From positions 18,792 through 82,791 of the forward strand of contig JAGYKM010000006.1 in NCBI GenBank assembly GCA_018401675.1: 64,000 nt of DNA, written 5' to 3'. The position numbers and the translations under genes are program-made. Below, one piece after another: positions 36,615 to 46,408 of this stretch (position 1 is the stretch's first letter; every line of letters starts with the position of its first letter). Under the pieces are notes generated by a model that had not been told where the DNA came from, searched no databases, and saw only the letters and a program-made list of their open reading frames with translations. The stretch is from Alphaproteobacteria bacterium. GTDB lineage: Bacteria > Pseudomonadota > Alphaproteobacteria > 16-39-46.

Positions 36615-37067
36615 ATGGAAAAGCTAATTGCTTGTGGGTCAGACCACGCAGGATTTGAGCTCAAGCGTCTTCTCCAGAAGCAACTTTCGGATCTGAATTT
36701 ATCTTGGGAAGATGTGGGGAGTTACGAAGACGATGTATGTGTGGATTACCCTAAATATGCTGCGGCTGTAGCTGAACGGGTTCTAGCAAGTTCAGGTGGC
36801 AGAGGTCTCCTGGTCTGTGGGTCTGGCATGGGAATGATGATTGCAGCTAACCGATTCAAGGGTATACGAGCAACGTTATGTCATGACGTGACAAGCGCAC
36901 GGTTGGCGCGATCACATAATGATGCGAATATTTTGGTGTTGGGGGGGCGATTGATAGGTATAAGCGTCGCTCATGACATTTTGAAAATATTTATGACCAC
37001 AGAATTTGAAGGTGGGCGTCATCAAAAACGCGTGGATCAAATCGACGATCTCTCTTTCAACGCTTAG
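36615..37067 (+). CDS. rpiB: Ribose-5-phosphate isomerase B
   Basis: A 150-residue LacAB/RpiB-family isomerase interconverting ribose-5-P and ribulose-5-P. Diagnostic pieces are CGSDHAGFELK, DYPKYAAAVAERV, VCGSGMGMMIAANRFKGIRATLCHD (read across two short blocks; active-site Cys in LLVCGSG) and HNDANILVLGGR. AAGGAGAATAAAA precedes the ATG. Start, length and order before glyA match the alphaproteobacterial pattern; the two are 19 bases apart, so probably one operon. Confidence 0.95.
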   Translation: MEKLIACGSDHAGFELKRLLQKQLSDLNLSWEDVGSYEDDVCVDYPKYAAAVAERVLASSGGRGLLVCGSGMGMMIAANRFKGIRATLCHDVTSARLARSHNDANILVLGGRLIGISVAHDILKIFMTTEFEGGRHQKRVDQIDDLSFNA

Positions 37068-37086
37068 CATAAAAGGAATTTAACTC

Positions 37087-38388
37087 ATGGACCAAACGCA
37101 CCATTCTAGTAGCCATAATTTTCGTTCTCATGGGTTTCATCGAGATAAGATAGTAGAAGCTTTAATTGAGGAAGAAAAAAAGCGGCAACATTATCAAATT
37201 GAATTGATCGCTTCGGAAAATAACGTCTCCCATGATGTATGCTTAGCTCAAGGTAGCGTTCTCACAAATAAATACGCGGAAGGATATCCGGGAGCCCGCT
37301 ATTATGGTGGATGCGAGGTTGTGGATAAGGTAGAAGAGCTTGCTCTAGATCGGGTAAAATCTCTGTTTGGCTCGGCCTACGCAAATGTGCAGCCTCATTC
37401 GGGATCCCAAGCCAATCAAGCTGTTTTTACAGCCTTGTTGTCTCCTGGCGATAAAATACTGTCTATGGATTTGAATGCGGGAGGACATTTAACCCACGGG
37501 GCTAAGGTAAACTTGTCTGGGAAATGGTTTGAAATAGAGTCTTATGGGGTGGATCCGGGTACTGGATGGTTGGATATGAATGAGGTGGAAGAAAAAGCGA
37601 GAGCTTGTAGGCCCAAACTCATTATCGCTGGCGGATCTTCTTATCCTCGGGCATTAGATTTTAAACGGTTTAGAGAGATAGCGGACGACGTTGATGCCTA
37701 TTTAATGGTGGATATGGCCCATTTCTCCGGTCTTGTGGCTGGGGGGCACTTTCCTTCACCCATCCCTTACGCTCATGTGGTAACCTCTACCACCCACAAA
37801 ACCCTTCGTGGTCCTCGGGGAGGGTTAATCTTGACCCAAGATGACACCTTGAGTAAAAAAATAAATAGCGCGGTGTTTCCAGGCATTCAAGGCGGCCCTT
37901 TAATGCATGTGATTGCTGGAAAGGCGGTCGCTTTTGGAGAGGCTCTTACCGATTCATTTGCTCTTTATACAAAAAAAATTATGGAAAATGCAAAAAGTCT
38001 TGGAGCTGTTTTTCAAAAGCGAGGATATAAGTTAGTTACTGATGGAACGGATTGTCATTATTTTGTTTTAGATCTGAGACCCCAAGGTATTACGGGAGCA
38101 GATGCAGAAAAACACCTAGATTCTTGTGGATTTACAGTGAATAAGAACAGCTTGCCTTTTGATACTGTATCTCCCCGTATTACCTCAGGTATTCGGGTGG
38201 GTACCCCGGTGGTTACGACCCGTCACATGGGACCGCCAGAAATGGAGCTTATAGGCCACTCCATGGCGACTCTTCTTGATGCTTTATCAAAAAAAACATC
38301 CGATTTGGACAGAATTCAGAAAGAAATTCGTGCTGAAATGAACAAATTATGTGATGCTTTTCCTCTACCGTTAATCAACGTCGTTTAA
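37087..38388 (+). CDS. glyA: Serine hydroxymethyltransferase
   Basis: A 433-residue PLP enzyme making glycine and methylene-THF from serine. Visible landmarks: [56 protein letters not shown] and the PLP-lysine block [16 protein letters not shown]. Near the C-terminus, [18 protein letters not shown] departs slightly from the usual GTPAxTTRG. The ATG at 37087 follows a GGAA ribosome-binding site. nrdR follows after 15 bases. Confidence 0.97.
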   Translation: MDQTHHSSSHNFRSHGFHRDKIVEALIEEEKKRQHYQIELIASENNVSHDVCLAQGSVLTNKYAEGYPGARYYGGCEVVDKVEELALDRVKSLFGSAYANVQPHSGSQANQAVFTALLSPGDKILSMDLNAGGHLTHGAKVNLSGKWFEIESYGVDPGTGWLDMNEVEEKARACRPKLIIAGGSSYPRALDFKRFREIADDVDAYLMVDMAHFSGLVAGGHFPSPIPYAHVVTSTTHKTLRGPRGGLILTQDDTLSKKINSAVFPGIQGGPLMHVIAGKAVAFGEALTDSFALYTKKIMENAKSLGAVFQKRGYKLVTDGTDCHYFVLDLRPQGITGADAEKHLDSCGFTVNKNSLPFDTVSPRITSGIRVGTPVVTTRHMGPPEMELIGHSMATLLDALSKKTSDLDRIQKEIRAEMNKLCDAFPLPLINVV

Positions 38389-38403
38389 GAAAGGAAATTA
38401 AGC

Positions 38404-38973
38404 GTGAGGTGTCCTTTTTGTGGTTTTATGGAGACGCAGGTGAAGGATTCTCGTCCCATAGAAGAAGGAGTGTCTATTCGAAGGCGACGAGTATGTCTTA
38501 ACTGTCAATCTCGCTTTACCACCACCGAACGGATTCAACTTTGCGAGCTTTCCGTTGTGAAAAAAGAGGGACGGAGAGAGCTGTTTTCAAGAGAAAAGCT
38601 GGCGCGCTCTATTTATACCGCTGTACGGAAAAGGCCTGTTTCCCCTGAGCAGCTTGAAAGAGTGATCAACGCCTTACAACACCGCCTCGAAACCATGGGA
38701 GAATCAGAGATAACTTCCCAAAACATTGGGGAAATGGTAATGGAGGTATTGAACAATCTTGATCCCATAGCCTATATTAGATTTGCGTCCGTGTATAAAG
38801 AATTTAAAGAGGCTCAGGATTTCCAAGAATTTATAGGAATTCATCTAGACGCCTCTTTAAACAAAGACACAAAAAAAACGATGAAAGAGAAACAAAAATA
38901 CCCTACTTTATTTTCCCCAGACGATAAAATGACGCCGGAGAATAAAAAGAAACCTAATCTTATGGAGTCCTGA
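38404..38973 (+). CDS. nrdR: Transcriptional repressor NrdR
   Basis: A 189-residue zinc-ribbon plus ATP-cone repressor of ribonucleotide reductase genes. The zinc ribbon [16 protein letters not shown]...[13 protein letters not shown] has both CxxC pairs; the ATP cone follows ([20 protein letters not shown] to [11 protein letters not shown]). The start is a GTG after AAAGGAAATTAAGC. The last 35 residues, Lys-rich and polar, extend beyond the usual 150-155 residues. The order glyA-nrdR is conserved in alphaproteobacteria. nusB comes next, with no riboflavin genes between. Confidence 0.95.
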   Translation: MRCPFCGFMETQVKDSRPIEEGVSIRRRRVCLNCQSRFTTTERIQLCELSVVKKEGRRELFSREKLARSIYTAVRKRPVSPEQLERVINALQHRLETMGESEITSQNIGEMVMEVLNNLDPIAYIRFASVYKEFKEAQDFQEFIGIHLDASLNKDTKKTMKEKQKYPTLFSPDDKMTPENKKKPNLMES

Positions 38974-39017
38974 AAAATTCTCCATGTCCATTAGCCCTGA
39001 ACTTAAAGGCCGATCCT

Positions 39018-39491
39018 ATGTTGAAAGAGGACTCTAATAAAATTCTGAGCAAGCGAACGTATACCCGGTTTTGCGCTATACAAGCTCTCTACCAATCTCA
39101 AAATGAAGATAGCCCTCTTCATGAAATAATCCCTCAATATGATCGAGGTGATTTTGCTTGGAGTTTTCCAACTGAACAACCTAAAGGGTTAGATAAACTC
39201 TTTTTTGTGAGTCTTGTGGAGGGCGTCACCAAAGAAAAGTCCATCCTTCAAGGGTTTATTGAACCAGCCTTGAAAAAGGAATGGTCTTATGAAAGAATGG
39301 ATCCAGTGGTATTGCTTATTATTTTATGTGCTCTTTACGAACTTCTGAATTGCCCGCAAACTTCTAATGCCATCATAATTTCAGAATATCTCATCGTGTG
39401 TCGTCTTTTTTATGGTGACCAAGAAACACATTTTGTTCATGGTATTTTAGACCATCTTGCCAAGGTAACACGCTCTGAAACGTCCTTATAA
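39018..39491 (+). CDS. nusB: Transcription antitermination factor NusB
   Basis: A 157-residue all-helical RNA-binding factor used in rRNA antitermination together with NusE. SKRTYTRFCAIQALYQSQ matches the N-terminal RxxARxxAlQaLYq block; the C-terminal part has EWSYERMDPVVLLIILCALYELLN and the family pattern ending in LFYGDQETHFVHGILDHLA (usually F....a.fvNgvLd.la). Sequence divergence is moderate. It lies 44 bases after nrdR, where ribD-ribC-ribBA-ribH usually intervene. Confidence 0.88.
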   Translation: MLKEDSNKILSKRTYTRFCAIQALYQSQNEDSPLHEIIPQYDRGDFAWSFPTEQPKGLDKLFFVSLVEGVTKEKSILQGFIEPALKKEWSYERMDPVVLLIILCALYELLNCPQTSNAIIISEYLIVCRLFYGDQETHFVHGILDHLAKVTRSETSL

Positions 39492-39568
39492 ACACTTTTT
39501 ATTTATTGATTTACTTGTATTAACTTTCTTCTCTTATTTTTCGTCACCCTCTTAAAGGCTCCTTCTAT

Positions 39569-40969
39569 ATGGTTAAACAAAATCTTCAACAGACCCTTTT
39601 TTCAAGTTTCAGTACAGTCAATGAGGATTCCAGCTTGCCTGCTTCGCCTAACCAAGCTTCTTCTCATATCCCTCTTGCGGAGGCCATGAGGCCTAAAACT
39701 CTTGATGAGGTGGTAGGACAAAGCGCCTTGTTAGATGAGAAATCTCCCTTTAAGCGTATGATTAAGTCAAACAAACTATCTTCTTTTATCCTTTGGGGGC
39801 CTCCTGGAGTGGGTAAAACCACAATCGCTCGTTTGCTTGCCCAACAATCTGGATACGTCTTTAAGTCTATAAGCGCTATTTTTTCTGGAGTGGGTGAGCT
39901 TAAGAAGATTTTTGAAGAAGCCCAGACTTATATTCATATGGGCTCAAAAAAGATGCTTTTATTTGTGGATGAAATTCATAGATTTAATCGGTCCCAACAA
40001 GACGCTTTCCTTCCCTTCGTGGAGAGTGGTGTGATCACTCTGATTGGAGCCACTACAGAAAATCCCTCTTTTGAAATTAACTCGGCTTTGTTATCTCGTT
40101 TGCAAGTATTCACTGTGTCTCTGCTTAATAAGGCAGCTCTCCTACAACTCATTGAAAAAGCTACTGTCTTTAAAGGTAAAAATCTTCCATTAAATCCTGA
40201 AGCCTTGGCGTTACTCATGGAGATGTCAGGAGGAGATGGACGCTATTTGTTGACTCTTGTGGATTCATTATACCTCTTACCACCTCAAGACTCGGTTTTG
40301 GATCCGAAAGGACTATCCACTTATATTCAAAAAAGATCCTTGCTCTATGATAAGAATCGAGATGAGCACTATAACCACATCAGTGCTTTGCATAAATCTA
40401 TTCGTGGATCGAATGTAGATGCTTCCTTATACTGGTTCATGCGCATGGTCGAGGGGGGTGAAGAATTGCGCTATATAGGAAGGCGCCTGGTCCGAATGGC
40501 TTTGGAAGATATAGGACTAGCTGATCCAGGCGCTCTTACGGTAGCGTTAAATGCCCTTGAGGCTTACGAGAGACTCGGGTCTCCTGAAGGCGATCTGGCT
40601 TTCTCACAAGCAGTAATATATCTTGCCTTAGCCCCTAAATCTAATCGAGGATACAAAGCTTTTGGGGCAGCCAAGCAATCGGTGGCCAAAACAGGGCACT
40701 TGCCATTACCTTTAAGCATTCTCAATGCCCCTACGTCGCTCATGGCCCAACAAGGGTATGGGAAAGGCTATGTCTATGACCATGATGTGGAAGGTGGCAT
40801 CTCAGGTCAAAATTTCTGGCCACAGTCCATGAAACCTGAAAAACTATACACGCCCAGCGCCTCCGGGAATGAGGCATTGTATCAATCACGAAAGAAAGAG
40901 CTCGATCAATTTTTTTCCAAAAATGAAACTCCACCTAATAATAATGAGACCAAAAACCAAGAAGCATGA
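39569..40969 (+). CDS. rarA: Replication-associated recombination protein A
   Basis: A 466-residue AAA+ ATPase (MgsA/RarA/WRNIP1 family) acting at stalled forks. PLAEAMRPKTLDEVVGQSALL is the family opening, Walker A is GPPGVGKTT, Walker B LLFVDEIHRFNRSQQDA, sensor 1 GATTENPSFEINSALLSR. The C-terminal tetramerisation part has HYNHISALHKSIRGSNVDASLYW and EDIGLADPGAL. N-terminal QQTLFSSF may be a weak clamp- or SSB-binding peptide (inference). Length is normal. It ends the operon-like run from rpiB. Confidence 0.95.
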   Translation: MVKQNLQQTLFSSFSTVNEDSSLPASPNQASSHIPLAEAMRPKTLDEVVGQSALLDEKSPFKRMIKSNKLSSFILWGPPGVGKTTIARLLAQQSGYVFKSISAIFSGVGELKKIFEEAQTYIHMGSKKMLLFVDEIHRFNRSQQDAFLPFVESGVITLIGATTENPSFEINSALLSRLQVFTVSLLNKAALLQLIEKATVFKGKNLPLNPEALALLMEMSGGDGRYLLTLVDSLYLLPPQDSVLDPKGLSTYIQKRSLLYDKNRDEHYNHISALHKSIRGSNVDASLYWFMRMVEGGEELRYIGRRLVRMALEDIGLADPGALTVALNALEAYERLGSPEGDLAFSQAVIYLALAPKSNRGYKAFGAAKQSVAKTGHLPLPLSILNAPTSLMAQQGYGKGYVYDHDVEGGISGQNFWPQSMKPEKLYTPSASGNEALYQSRKKELDQFFSKNETPPNNNETKNQEA

Positions 40970-41274
40970 GACAGCGTAGTGGCGCTCTATCTCCCAGGGT
41001 TCTTGGAGAGCCTGGGTGATGAAAAAGCCTCACCAAGTCACCAAATCTAGGAGATATCCTAGGAAAAGCTTAAAATATCTTGTGGTTGGCTTAGCTATTC
41101 TGTTATAGATTACCCGGTTATGGGTTTTTTCGGATTTATTGTTTGGAAAAGATCCCTCGAGCTAAGGTTTAGCGAGGTAACTTAGTGGCAGTACGGCCCT
41201 GAGTTTGACGATTTTGCTAGGATTTAGTTAAGAGCATCAATAAAGTTTAATTAATAACTTGAGGATTAAATATA
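40970..41274. other. Intergenic region before tlc
   Basis: 305 bases. A small hairpin (CCCAGG at 40993-40998 with CCTGGG at 41011-41016) lacks a T run. A possible -35 box TTGACG at 41205-41210 has only a poor -10 (TTAAGA at 41228-41233) behind it. GAGGATTAAATATA precedes the GTG of tlc. Confidence 0.4.
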
Positions 41275-42816
41275 GTGAGTACTTCAAAATCTCCCACCGC
41301 TGAGTTTACTGGATGGCGTGCCGCTTTGTGGCCCATTCATAATGATGAGTTTAAAAAGTTCCTACCTTTGGGCTTTATTATGCTCTGTTTGTTGTTCAAC
41401 TACACTCTTTTAAGAGATACCAAAGATACTTTGATAGTCAACTCGGCTGGAGCCGGAGCTATCACCTTCTTAAAGTTATACTGCGTCACACCAGCTGCTA
41501 TATTGTTTGTGATTGTATACGCTAAGTTGACCAATGTGTTAAAAAGAGAGACAGTCTTTTATGTAGTGGTGACGCCATTCTTGGTGTTTTTTGCCATATT
41601 CGGATTTTTAATTTATCCAAACATCGAGACGCTCCATCCTTCCCAAGAAGTGATTATGCAGCTTCAAGACGCCTATCCCAGATTTGCTGGGTTTATCGAC
41701 TTGTATGCTTACTGGTCATATTCTTTGTTTTATGTTCTCGCTGAAGTATGGGGAAGCGCTATGATCGGCCTTATGTTTTGGCAATTTGCCAACCATGTGG
41801 TTCGCATGAGCGAAGCTAAGAGATTTTATGGTCTTTTCGCGGTAATTGGAAACTTTGCCTTAGTTCTTTCGGGACAGGTTGTTGCCTTTTCTTCTAAAAA
41901 TGTGCAGCAGTTTTATGCAACCAAGGAAGAGGCTTGGGTGGTTTCTTTATACATCCTTATGGGTTTCGTGGTCGCTTTTGGTATAGGGGCCATGCTTCTT
42001 TATCGATGGATGCACACTCATGTACTCAACCAGAAGAAATATTTTGATCCAGCCCTTCAAAACCATCCCGCAAAAAAGAAGGAAAAGCCTTCCTTGGGGG
42101 AAAGCATTAAGATAATCTTGAAGTCTCCTGAGTTGGGTCTTATTGCCATCCTTATTATGGCCTATGGTATTACTATCAACATCGTGGAAGTTCAATTTAA
42201 GCACCAATTAGGCTTGTATTTCCAAGGTGACCGTGGGGCATTCAATGCGTTCATGGGTCATTACTCCACGACGACAGGTATTTTGACTATTCTTTTTGGT
42301 CTCTTCATTGGGTCAAATATCTTGAGGCGTTATAGTTGGTTTAAAGCAGCTGTTATCACGCCAGCTGCCATTACCATTGGAGGCGTATTGTTTTTTGCCT
42401 TTATCTTTGCCACTGATTTGGTTGAGTTCATGCTCAATGCTATTAGCATCGAGGCAGTTACGGCGGCTACTTTCTTGGGCGCAGGTATCGTGATCTTGAG
42501 CAAGGCTATTAAGTACATCCTTTTTGATTCAACGAAAGAAATGGCTTATATTCCCTTGAATGATGAGCTCAAGACGAAAGGTAAAGCGGCTGTGGATGTT
42601 ATTGGTGGACGTGCAGGTAAAGCGGGAGGTGCTTTTGTTCAAAACCTTCTTCTCATTGCCTTTGCGACCAAGGATGTCATCCTGATTGGCCCTTATAGCT
42701 TTGTGGTTTTCGCTGTCATCTGTTTTGCTTGGTTTATCGCTGTTAAGGCGCTATCCAAAAAAGTTGACGCTGCGGTTAAGAAAAACGAGAAAGTTGCTGC
42801 TAAGGCTAAGGCATAA
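41275..42816 (+). CDS. tlc: ATP/ADP translocase (NTT/Tlc family)
   Basis: A 513-residue nucleotide carrier that exchanges bacterial ADP for host ATP across the inner membrane. Signature pieces are FKKFLPLGFIMLCLLFNYTLLRDTKDTL, here seen as FNYTLLRDTKDTLIV, KETVFYVVV-like RETVFYVVVTPFLVFF, and the late block LFDSTKEMAYIPLNDELKTKGKAA with VIGGRAGKAGG. About 12 membrane helices can be counted. The Lys-rich C-terminus (KKVDAAVKKNEK) is cytosolic. The start is GTG after GAGG. The family is confined to intracellular bacteria and plastids, so this gene is the best lifestyle marker here. It has its own terminator. Confidence 0.95.
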   Translation: MSTSKSPTAEFTGWRAALWPIHNDEFKKFLPLGFIMLCLLFNYTLLRDTKDTLIVNSAGAGAITFLKLYCVTPAAILFVIVYAKLTNVLKRETVFYVVVTPFLVFFAIFGFLIYPNIETLHPSQEVIMQLQDAYPRFAGFIDLYAYWSYSLFYVLAEVWGSAMIGLMFWQFANHVVRMSEAKRFYGLFAVIGNFALVLSGQVVAFSSKNVQQFYATKEEAWVVSLYILMGFVVAFGIGAMLLYRWMHTHVLNQKKYFDPALQNHPAKKKEKPSLGESIKIILKSPELGLIAILIMAYGITINIVEVQFKHQLGLYFQGDRGAFNAFMGHYSTTTGILTILFGLFIGSNILRRYSWFKAAVITPAAITIGGVLFFAFIFATDLVEFMLNAISIEAVTAATFLGAGIVILSKAIKYILFDSTKEMAYIPLNDELKTKGKAAVDVIGGRAGKAGGAFVQNLLLIAFATKDVILIGPYSFVVFAVICFAWFIAVKALSKKVDAAVKKNEKVAAKAKA

Positions 42817-42845
42817 TTTTCTCTAACCTAATGATGTTTTAGAAC

Positions 42846-42881
42846 AAAGAGGAGGCTTTTAAGAGGTCTCCTCTTTTTTTT
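42846..42881 (+). terminator. Rho-independent terminator after tlc
   Basis: AAAGAGGAG at 42846-42854 pairs with CTCCTCTTT at 42868-42876, followed by an unbroken T run. It lies about 30 bases past the tlc stop. Confidence 0.9.
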
Positions 42882-43018
42882 GTCTTTTGGTGATTTCTGT
42901 CTAAGAATTGTCCAAGAGAAGCTGGCTGAACGAAGATATCTAGTGAGATACCTGTTTCCAAAATGAGGGTATTTTATATTTTTTTCTTATTGAGCCCCGA
43001 GAGATGTGCCGAAGTCTC

Positions 43019-43047
43019 TTGACAATGTTCGGAAAATTGGGTGAATT
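43019..43047 (+). promoter_or_regulatory. Promoter candidate for hppA
   Basis: A perfect -35 TTGACA at 43019-43024 is followed after 17 bases by the weak -10 TGAATT at 43042-43047, about 130 bases before hppA. A small hairpin CCCAC-GTGT-GTGGG lies at about 43054-43068 in the presumed leader. Confidence 0.45.
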
Positions 43048-43178
43048 AGACCACCCACGTGTGTGGGCACGAAAAAAGTTCATTAGTGGAAAAAATTTGA
43101 GAGAGTTGAAGGTCATAAGAATAGAGTGATCTTGGCTTTGTCTTACGGTTTAAGATTCGAACAAATAGGAATGAAAGC

Positions 43179-45260
43179 ATGCTGTTTTATTTTATAGGTC
43201 TTTGTGGGTTGTTAGCTCTACTTTATGGAATTGTTGTCTCTCGTGGTATTTTAAAATGTCCTCAAGGGACCGAGAAGATGCAAGAAATTGCATTAGCCAT
43301 TCAAGAAGGGGCCACCGCTTTTTTGAATCGACAATACCGAACCATTGCTTTTGCTGGAATTGTGATTGGTTTGTTTTTGTGGTTTTTAATGGGGGCCAGT
43401 GTTTCTATTGGGTTTTTTGTAGGCGCTTTCTTATCAGGCGTTGCTGGGTACATCGGCATGCATGTATCTGTCAGAGCCAACGTTCGGACGGCAGAAGCCG
43501 CCCGATCTGGTCTTTCCCAAGCCTTAGCTATTGCCTTTAAATCTGGTGCAGTGACAGGAATGTTAGTGGTGGGCTTGGGTTTATTGGGCGTTACGATTTA
43601 CTACTTTATATTGCTTGAACTCGGATCGCCTATGAGAGAGATCCAAAGCGCTCTTATTGGGTTGAGCTTTGGAGCTTCATTAATTTCCATATTCGCTCGT
43701 TTGGGGGGTGGTATATTCACTAAAGGAGCCGATGTGGGAGCGGATTTGGTTGGGAAGGTAGAAGCCGGAATACCAGAAGACGATCCTCGTAATCCAGCTG
43801 TGATTGCTGATAATGTGGGAGACAATGTGGGGGACTGTGCTGGAATGGCAGCCGATTTGTTTGAGACCTACGTAGTAACCTTAGTAGCAACCATGCTTGT
43901 AGGAGCTGTTTCCTTCTCTGGAGATGACGCAGTCCAAGCCAAGGTTATTATTTTGCCTCTCCTCATCGGAGGCGTTTGCATTTTAGGGTCACTTCTCGGG
44001 ACTCTTTTTGTAAAGCTCGGCAAATCTCAGTCTATTATGGGCGCGTTGTACAAGGGATTGGTGGCCAGTGCCCTGATCTCAGGGGTTCTTATTACGGGTG
44101 TTACGTTTTACTTATTTGGAACAGAACCTTTGGTTTATGCCAATCAGGTGTTGAAAGCTGAGCATCTCATTTTATGTTCTTTTACAGGATTATTGATCAC
44201 TGGGTGTTTAGTATGGGTTACGGAGTACTACACAAGTACCTCTTATCGCCCTGTGCGCAGTATCGCTGAGGCTTCTAAAACAGGGCATGGCACTAACATT
44301 ATCCAAGGCCTGGCCATATCCATGGAGTCTACGGCGGTTCCTGTGATCGTCATTTGTATTGGTATAATTATAACTTATCTCCTAGCCGGTCTATTTGGCA
44401 TTGCTTTGGCTGCCACAAGCATGTTGGCTTTGGCGGGAATAGTGGTGGCTCTCGATGCGTATGGGCCGGTCACGGATAATGCCGGCGGTATTGCTGAGAT
44501 GTCTAAGTTGCCCAAAGATGTGCGTAAGGTAACTGATGCCCTTGATGCTGTAGGAAACACTACTAAAGCGGTTACTAAAGGGTATGCTATTGGATCAGCT
44601 GCTTTAGCTTCTTTGGTGTTGTTCTCTGCATATATAGAGGATCTACTGCATTATTTTCCTCAGTATAATCTTAGCTTCTCACTTCAAGATCCTTATGTGG
44701 TGGTGGGCTTATTTATAGGAGGTCTTCTTCCCTATCTGTTTGCTGCTCTTGCCATGAAGGCGGTTGGAAAAGCAGGGGCTGCAGTGGTTCACGAAGTCCG
44801 TCGTCAATTTCGAGAAATCAAGGGAATTATGGAGGGAACGGCTAAGCCAGAGTACGGTCGTGCAGTGGACTTACTGACTAAGGCCGCTATACGTGAAATG
44901 ATTTTACCTTCCTTGCTTCCTGTGCTGTCTCCTATTGTGATTTTCTTCCTTGTACGGTTTGTTGGAGGTCCAGTGGCGGCCTTCACAGCGGTAGGAGCCA
45001 TGCTCATGGGTACCATAGTGACCGGTTTATTCGTGGCTATTTCCATGACATCCGGAGGTGGGGCTTGGGATAACGCTAAAAAGTACATTGAAGATGGTCA
45101 TTGTGGAGGTAAAAACTCTGAAGCCCATAAGGCGGCCGTTACTGGTGATACTGTGGGTGATCCTTATAAAGACACAGCAGGTCCTGCTATTAACCCTATG
45201 ATCAAAATTGTTAATATCGTGGCTTTACTTCTGCTTGCGGCTTTGGCGATGAATGGCTAA
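43179..45260 (+). CDS. hppA: Membrane-bound proton-translocating pyrophosphatase
   Basis: A 693-residue pump that couples PPi hydrolysis to H+ export. The substrate-site blocks are [41 protein letters not shown] and, near the end, [19 protein letters not shown]. The position that separates the two subclasses reads [10 protein letters not shown], the Lys form of K+-independent H+-PPases. About 16 membrane helices are present. Length is normal. With tlc just upstream it fits energy scavenging: PPi is released by biosynthesis fed by imported ATP (inference). Confidence 0.96.
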   Translation: MLFYFIGLCGLLALLYGIVVSRGILKCPQGTEKMQEIALAIQEGATAFLNRQYRTIAFAGIVIGLFLWFLMGASVSIGFFVGAFLSGVAGYIGMHVSVRANVRTAEAARSGLSQALAIAFKSGAVTGMLVVGLGLLGVTIYYFILLELGSPMREIQSALIGLSFGASLISIFARLGGGIFTKGADVGADLVGKVEAGIPEDDPRNPAVIADNVGDNVGDCAGMAADLFETYVVTLVATMLVGAVSFSGDDAVQAKVIILPLLIGGVCILGSLLGTLFVKLGKSQSIMGALYKGLVASALISGVLITGVTFYLFGTEPLVYANQVLKAEHLILCSFTGLLITGCLVWVTEYYTSTSYRPVRSIAEASKTGHGTNIIQGLAISMESTAVPVIVICIGIIITYLLAGLFGIALAATSMLALAGIVVALDAYGPVTDNAGGIAEMSKLPKDVRKVTDALDAVGNTTKAVTKGYAIGSAALASLVLFSAYIEDLLHYFPQYNLSFSLQDPYVVVGLFIGGLLPYLFAALAMKAVGKAGAAVVHEVRRQFREIKGIMEGTAKPEYGRAVDLLTKAAIREMILPSLLPVLSPIVIFFLVRFVGGPVAAFTAVGAMLMGTIVTGLFVAISMTSGGGAWDNAKKYIEDGHCGGKNSEAHKAAVTGDTVGDPYKDTAGPAINPMIKIVNIVALLLLAALAMNG

Positions 45261-45362
45261 GAAGAATTCTTATGGCTCTTATCGTCTCCTGATTATCGGG
45301 TTTCTAGGGCTAACCTTCCTGTGACCTCGGGATTTGGAAAAGATGTTTTGGAAGAGCCAGCG

Positions 45363-46408
45363 ATGGTTTTACCACCCCAAGATGCCTCTCTCGAGAGGCG
45401 TCATGGGGTGAGGGGTCACAAAGAAGCTCAGGCCAGAGTTTTGAATCTGATAGAAGCCAATCGACTCCCTCATGCTTTATTGCTTACAGGCCCCCAAGGT
45501 ATAGGGAAAAAGCTATTTTCTAAGCAATTAGCCGGAGTTTTACTGTCCGGTCGAGTCAATACCTCCTTACGGTCAGAAAAAACCTTTGAATCATTTATTT
45601 CTCCCGAAGATGAAAAGCACATATATGCCCACACTCATCCCAACCTGTGGGACGATCAGGGAGAAGATAATCCCCAGTTATTTCCTTATAAAATTGAAAC
45701 TATTCGTTCTGTATCCAGTTTTTTTCAAAAAACGGCGGGCATTGAGGGCGCGCGGGTAGCTCTCCTTCCTGATCTTCACCTTTTTAACAGTCAAGCTTTG
45801 AATGCTCTTCTAAAAGGCCTTGAGGAGCCACCTTGCCGATCGTTCTTGATATTGACCTCTCACAAGCCCGGAGTGTTACCCAAAACTATTTTAAGTCGGG
45901 TTCATCAACTTCGATTGGGTTACCCGGATACGTTGACCTATGAGGTCATTATCAGACAACAGGTCCCTGAGATTGATGGGCAAACCCTTAGGTTTTTAAA
46001 AAGCTTCTCACCATCTCCTGGGTTGGCCTTGGCGTGCTGGCGTTTGGGCGGAGAAACCCATTTTCAAAGATACGAGAGGCTTTTGCTCATAATCCTCCAA
46101 GACGCCCGTCAGACAGCCACGAGTACCTTTTGATATTATTGGTGAGTGGCTGGCAAAGGGTTAAGAGCTAAAGAGGTTCTTTTGAAAGAATTTTATCTGT
46201 TTTTACCTTACTTCTTGATATGCTATTTATCAAAAAAACTACTTATTCTCTAGAGCTTTCCTATGATGCTTCTTGCAAAATACACACTAAGATTGGTGAG
46301 GCCTATAAAATCATGCAAGATACACTTTTGTATGATCTGGATCAAAAGCAGTCTCTAGTTGTACTTTTTTCCCTGTTTATTAATATAACCCTCAAAGGCT
46401 CTAATTAG
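45363..46408 (+). pseudogene. holB: DNA polymerase III delta-prime subunit, C-terminus frameshifted
   Basis: A clamp-loader AAA+ subunit. The main frame to 46133 has RGHKEAQARVLNLIEANRLPHALLLTGPQGIGKKL in pieces (Walker A GPQGIGKK), HPNLW, IETIRSVSSFFQKTA, LNALLKGLEEPP and LILTSHKPGVLPKTILSR. It stops after TATSTF, about 70 residues early. The next frame continues FDIIGEWLAKG, and a third (46220-46408) ends KIGEAYKIMQDTLLYDLDQKQSLVVLF, the helical C-terminus expected of delta-prime. An extra T in TTTT near 46130 and one more indel would explain it. The ATG at 45363 (GGAAGAG upstream) is preferred to a GTG at 45321. Confidence 0.82.

Noticed and set aside
43054..43068. Riboswitch or attenuator in the hppA leader
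   Set aside because: Only a 5-bp hairpin (CCCAC-GTGT-GTGGG) is visible; no conserved aptamer pattern or terminator alternative.
46220..46408. Independent 62-residue gene
   Set aside because: No ribosome-binding site, and its sequence fits the C-terminal helices of HolB; treated as part of the frameshifted holB.
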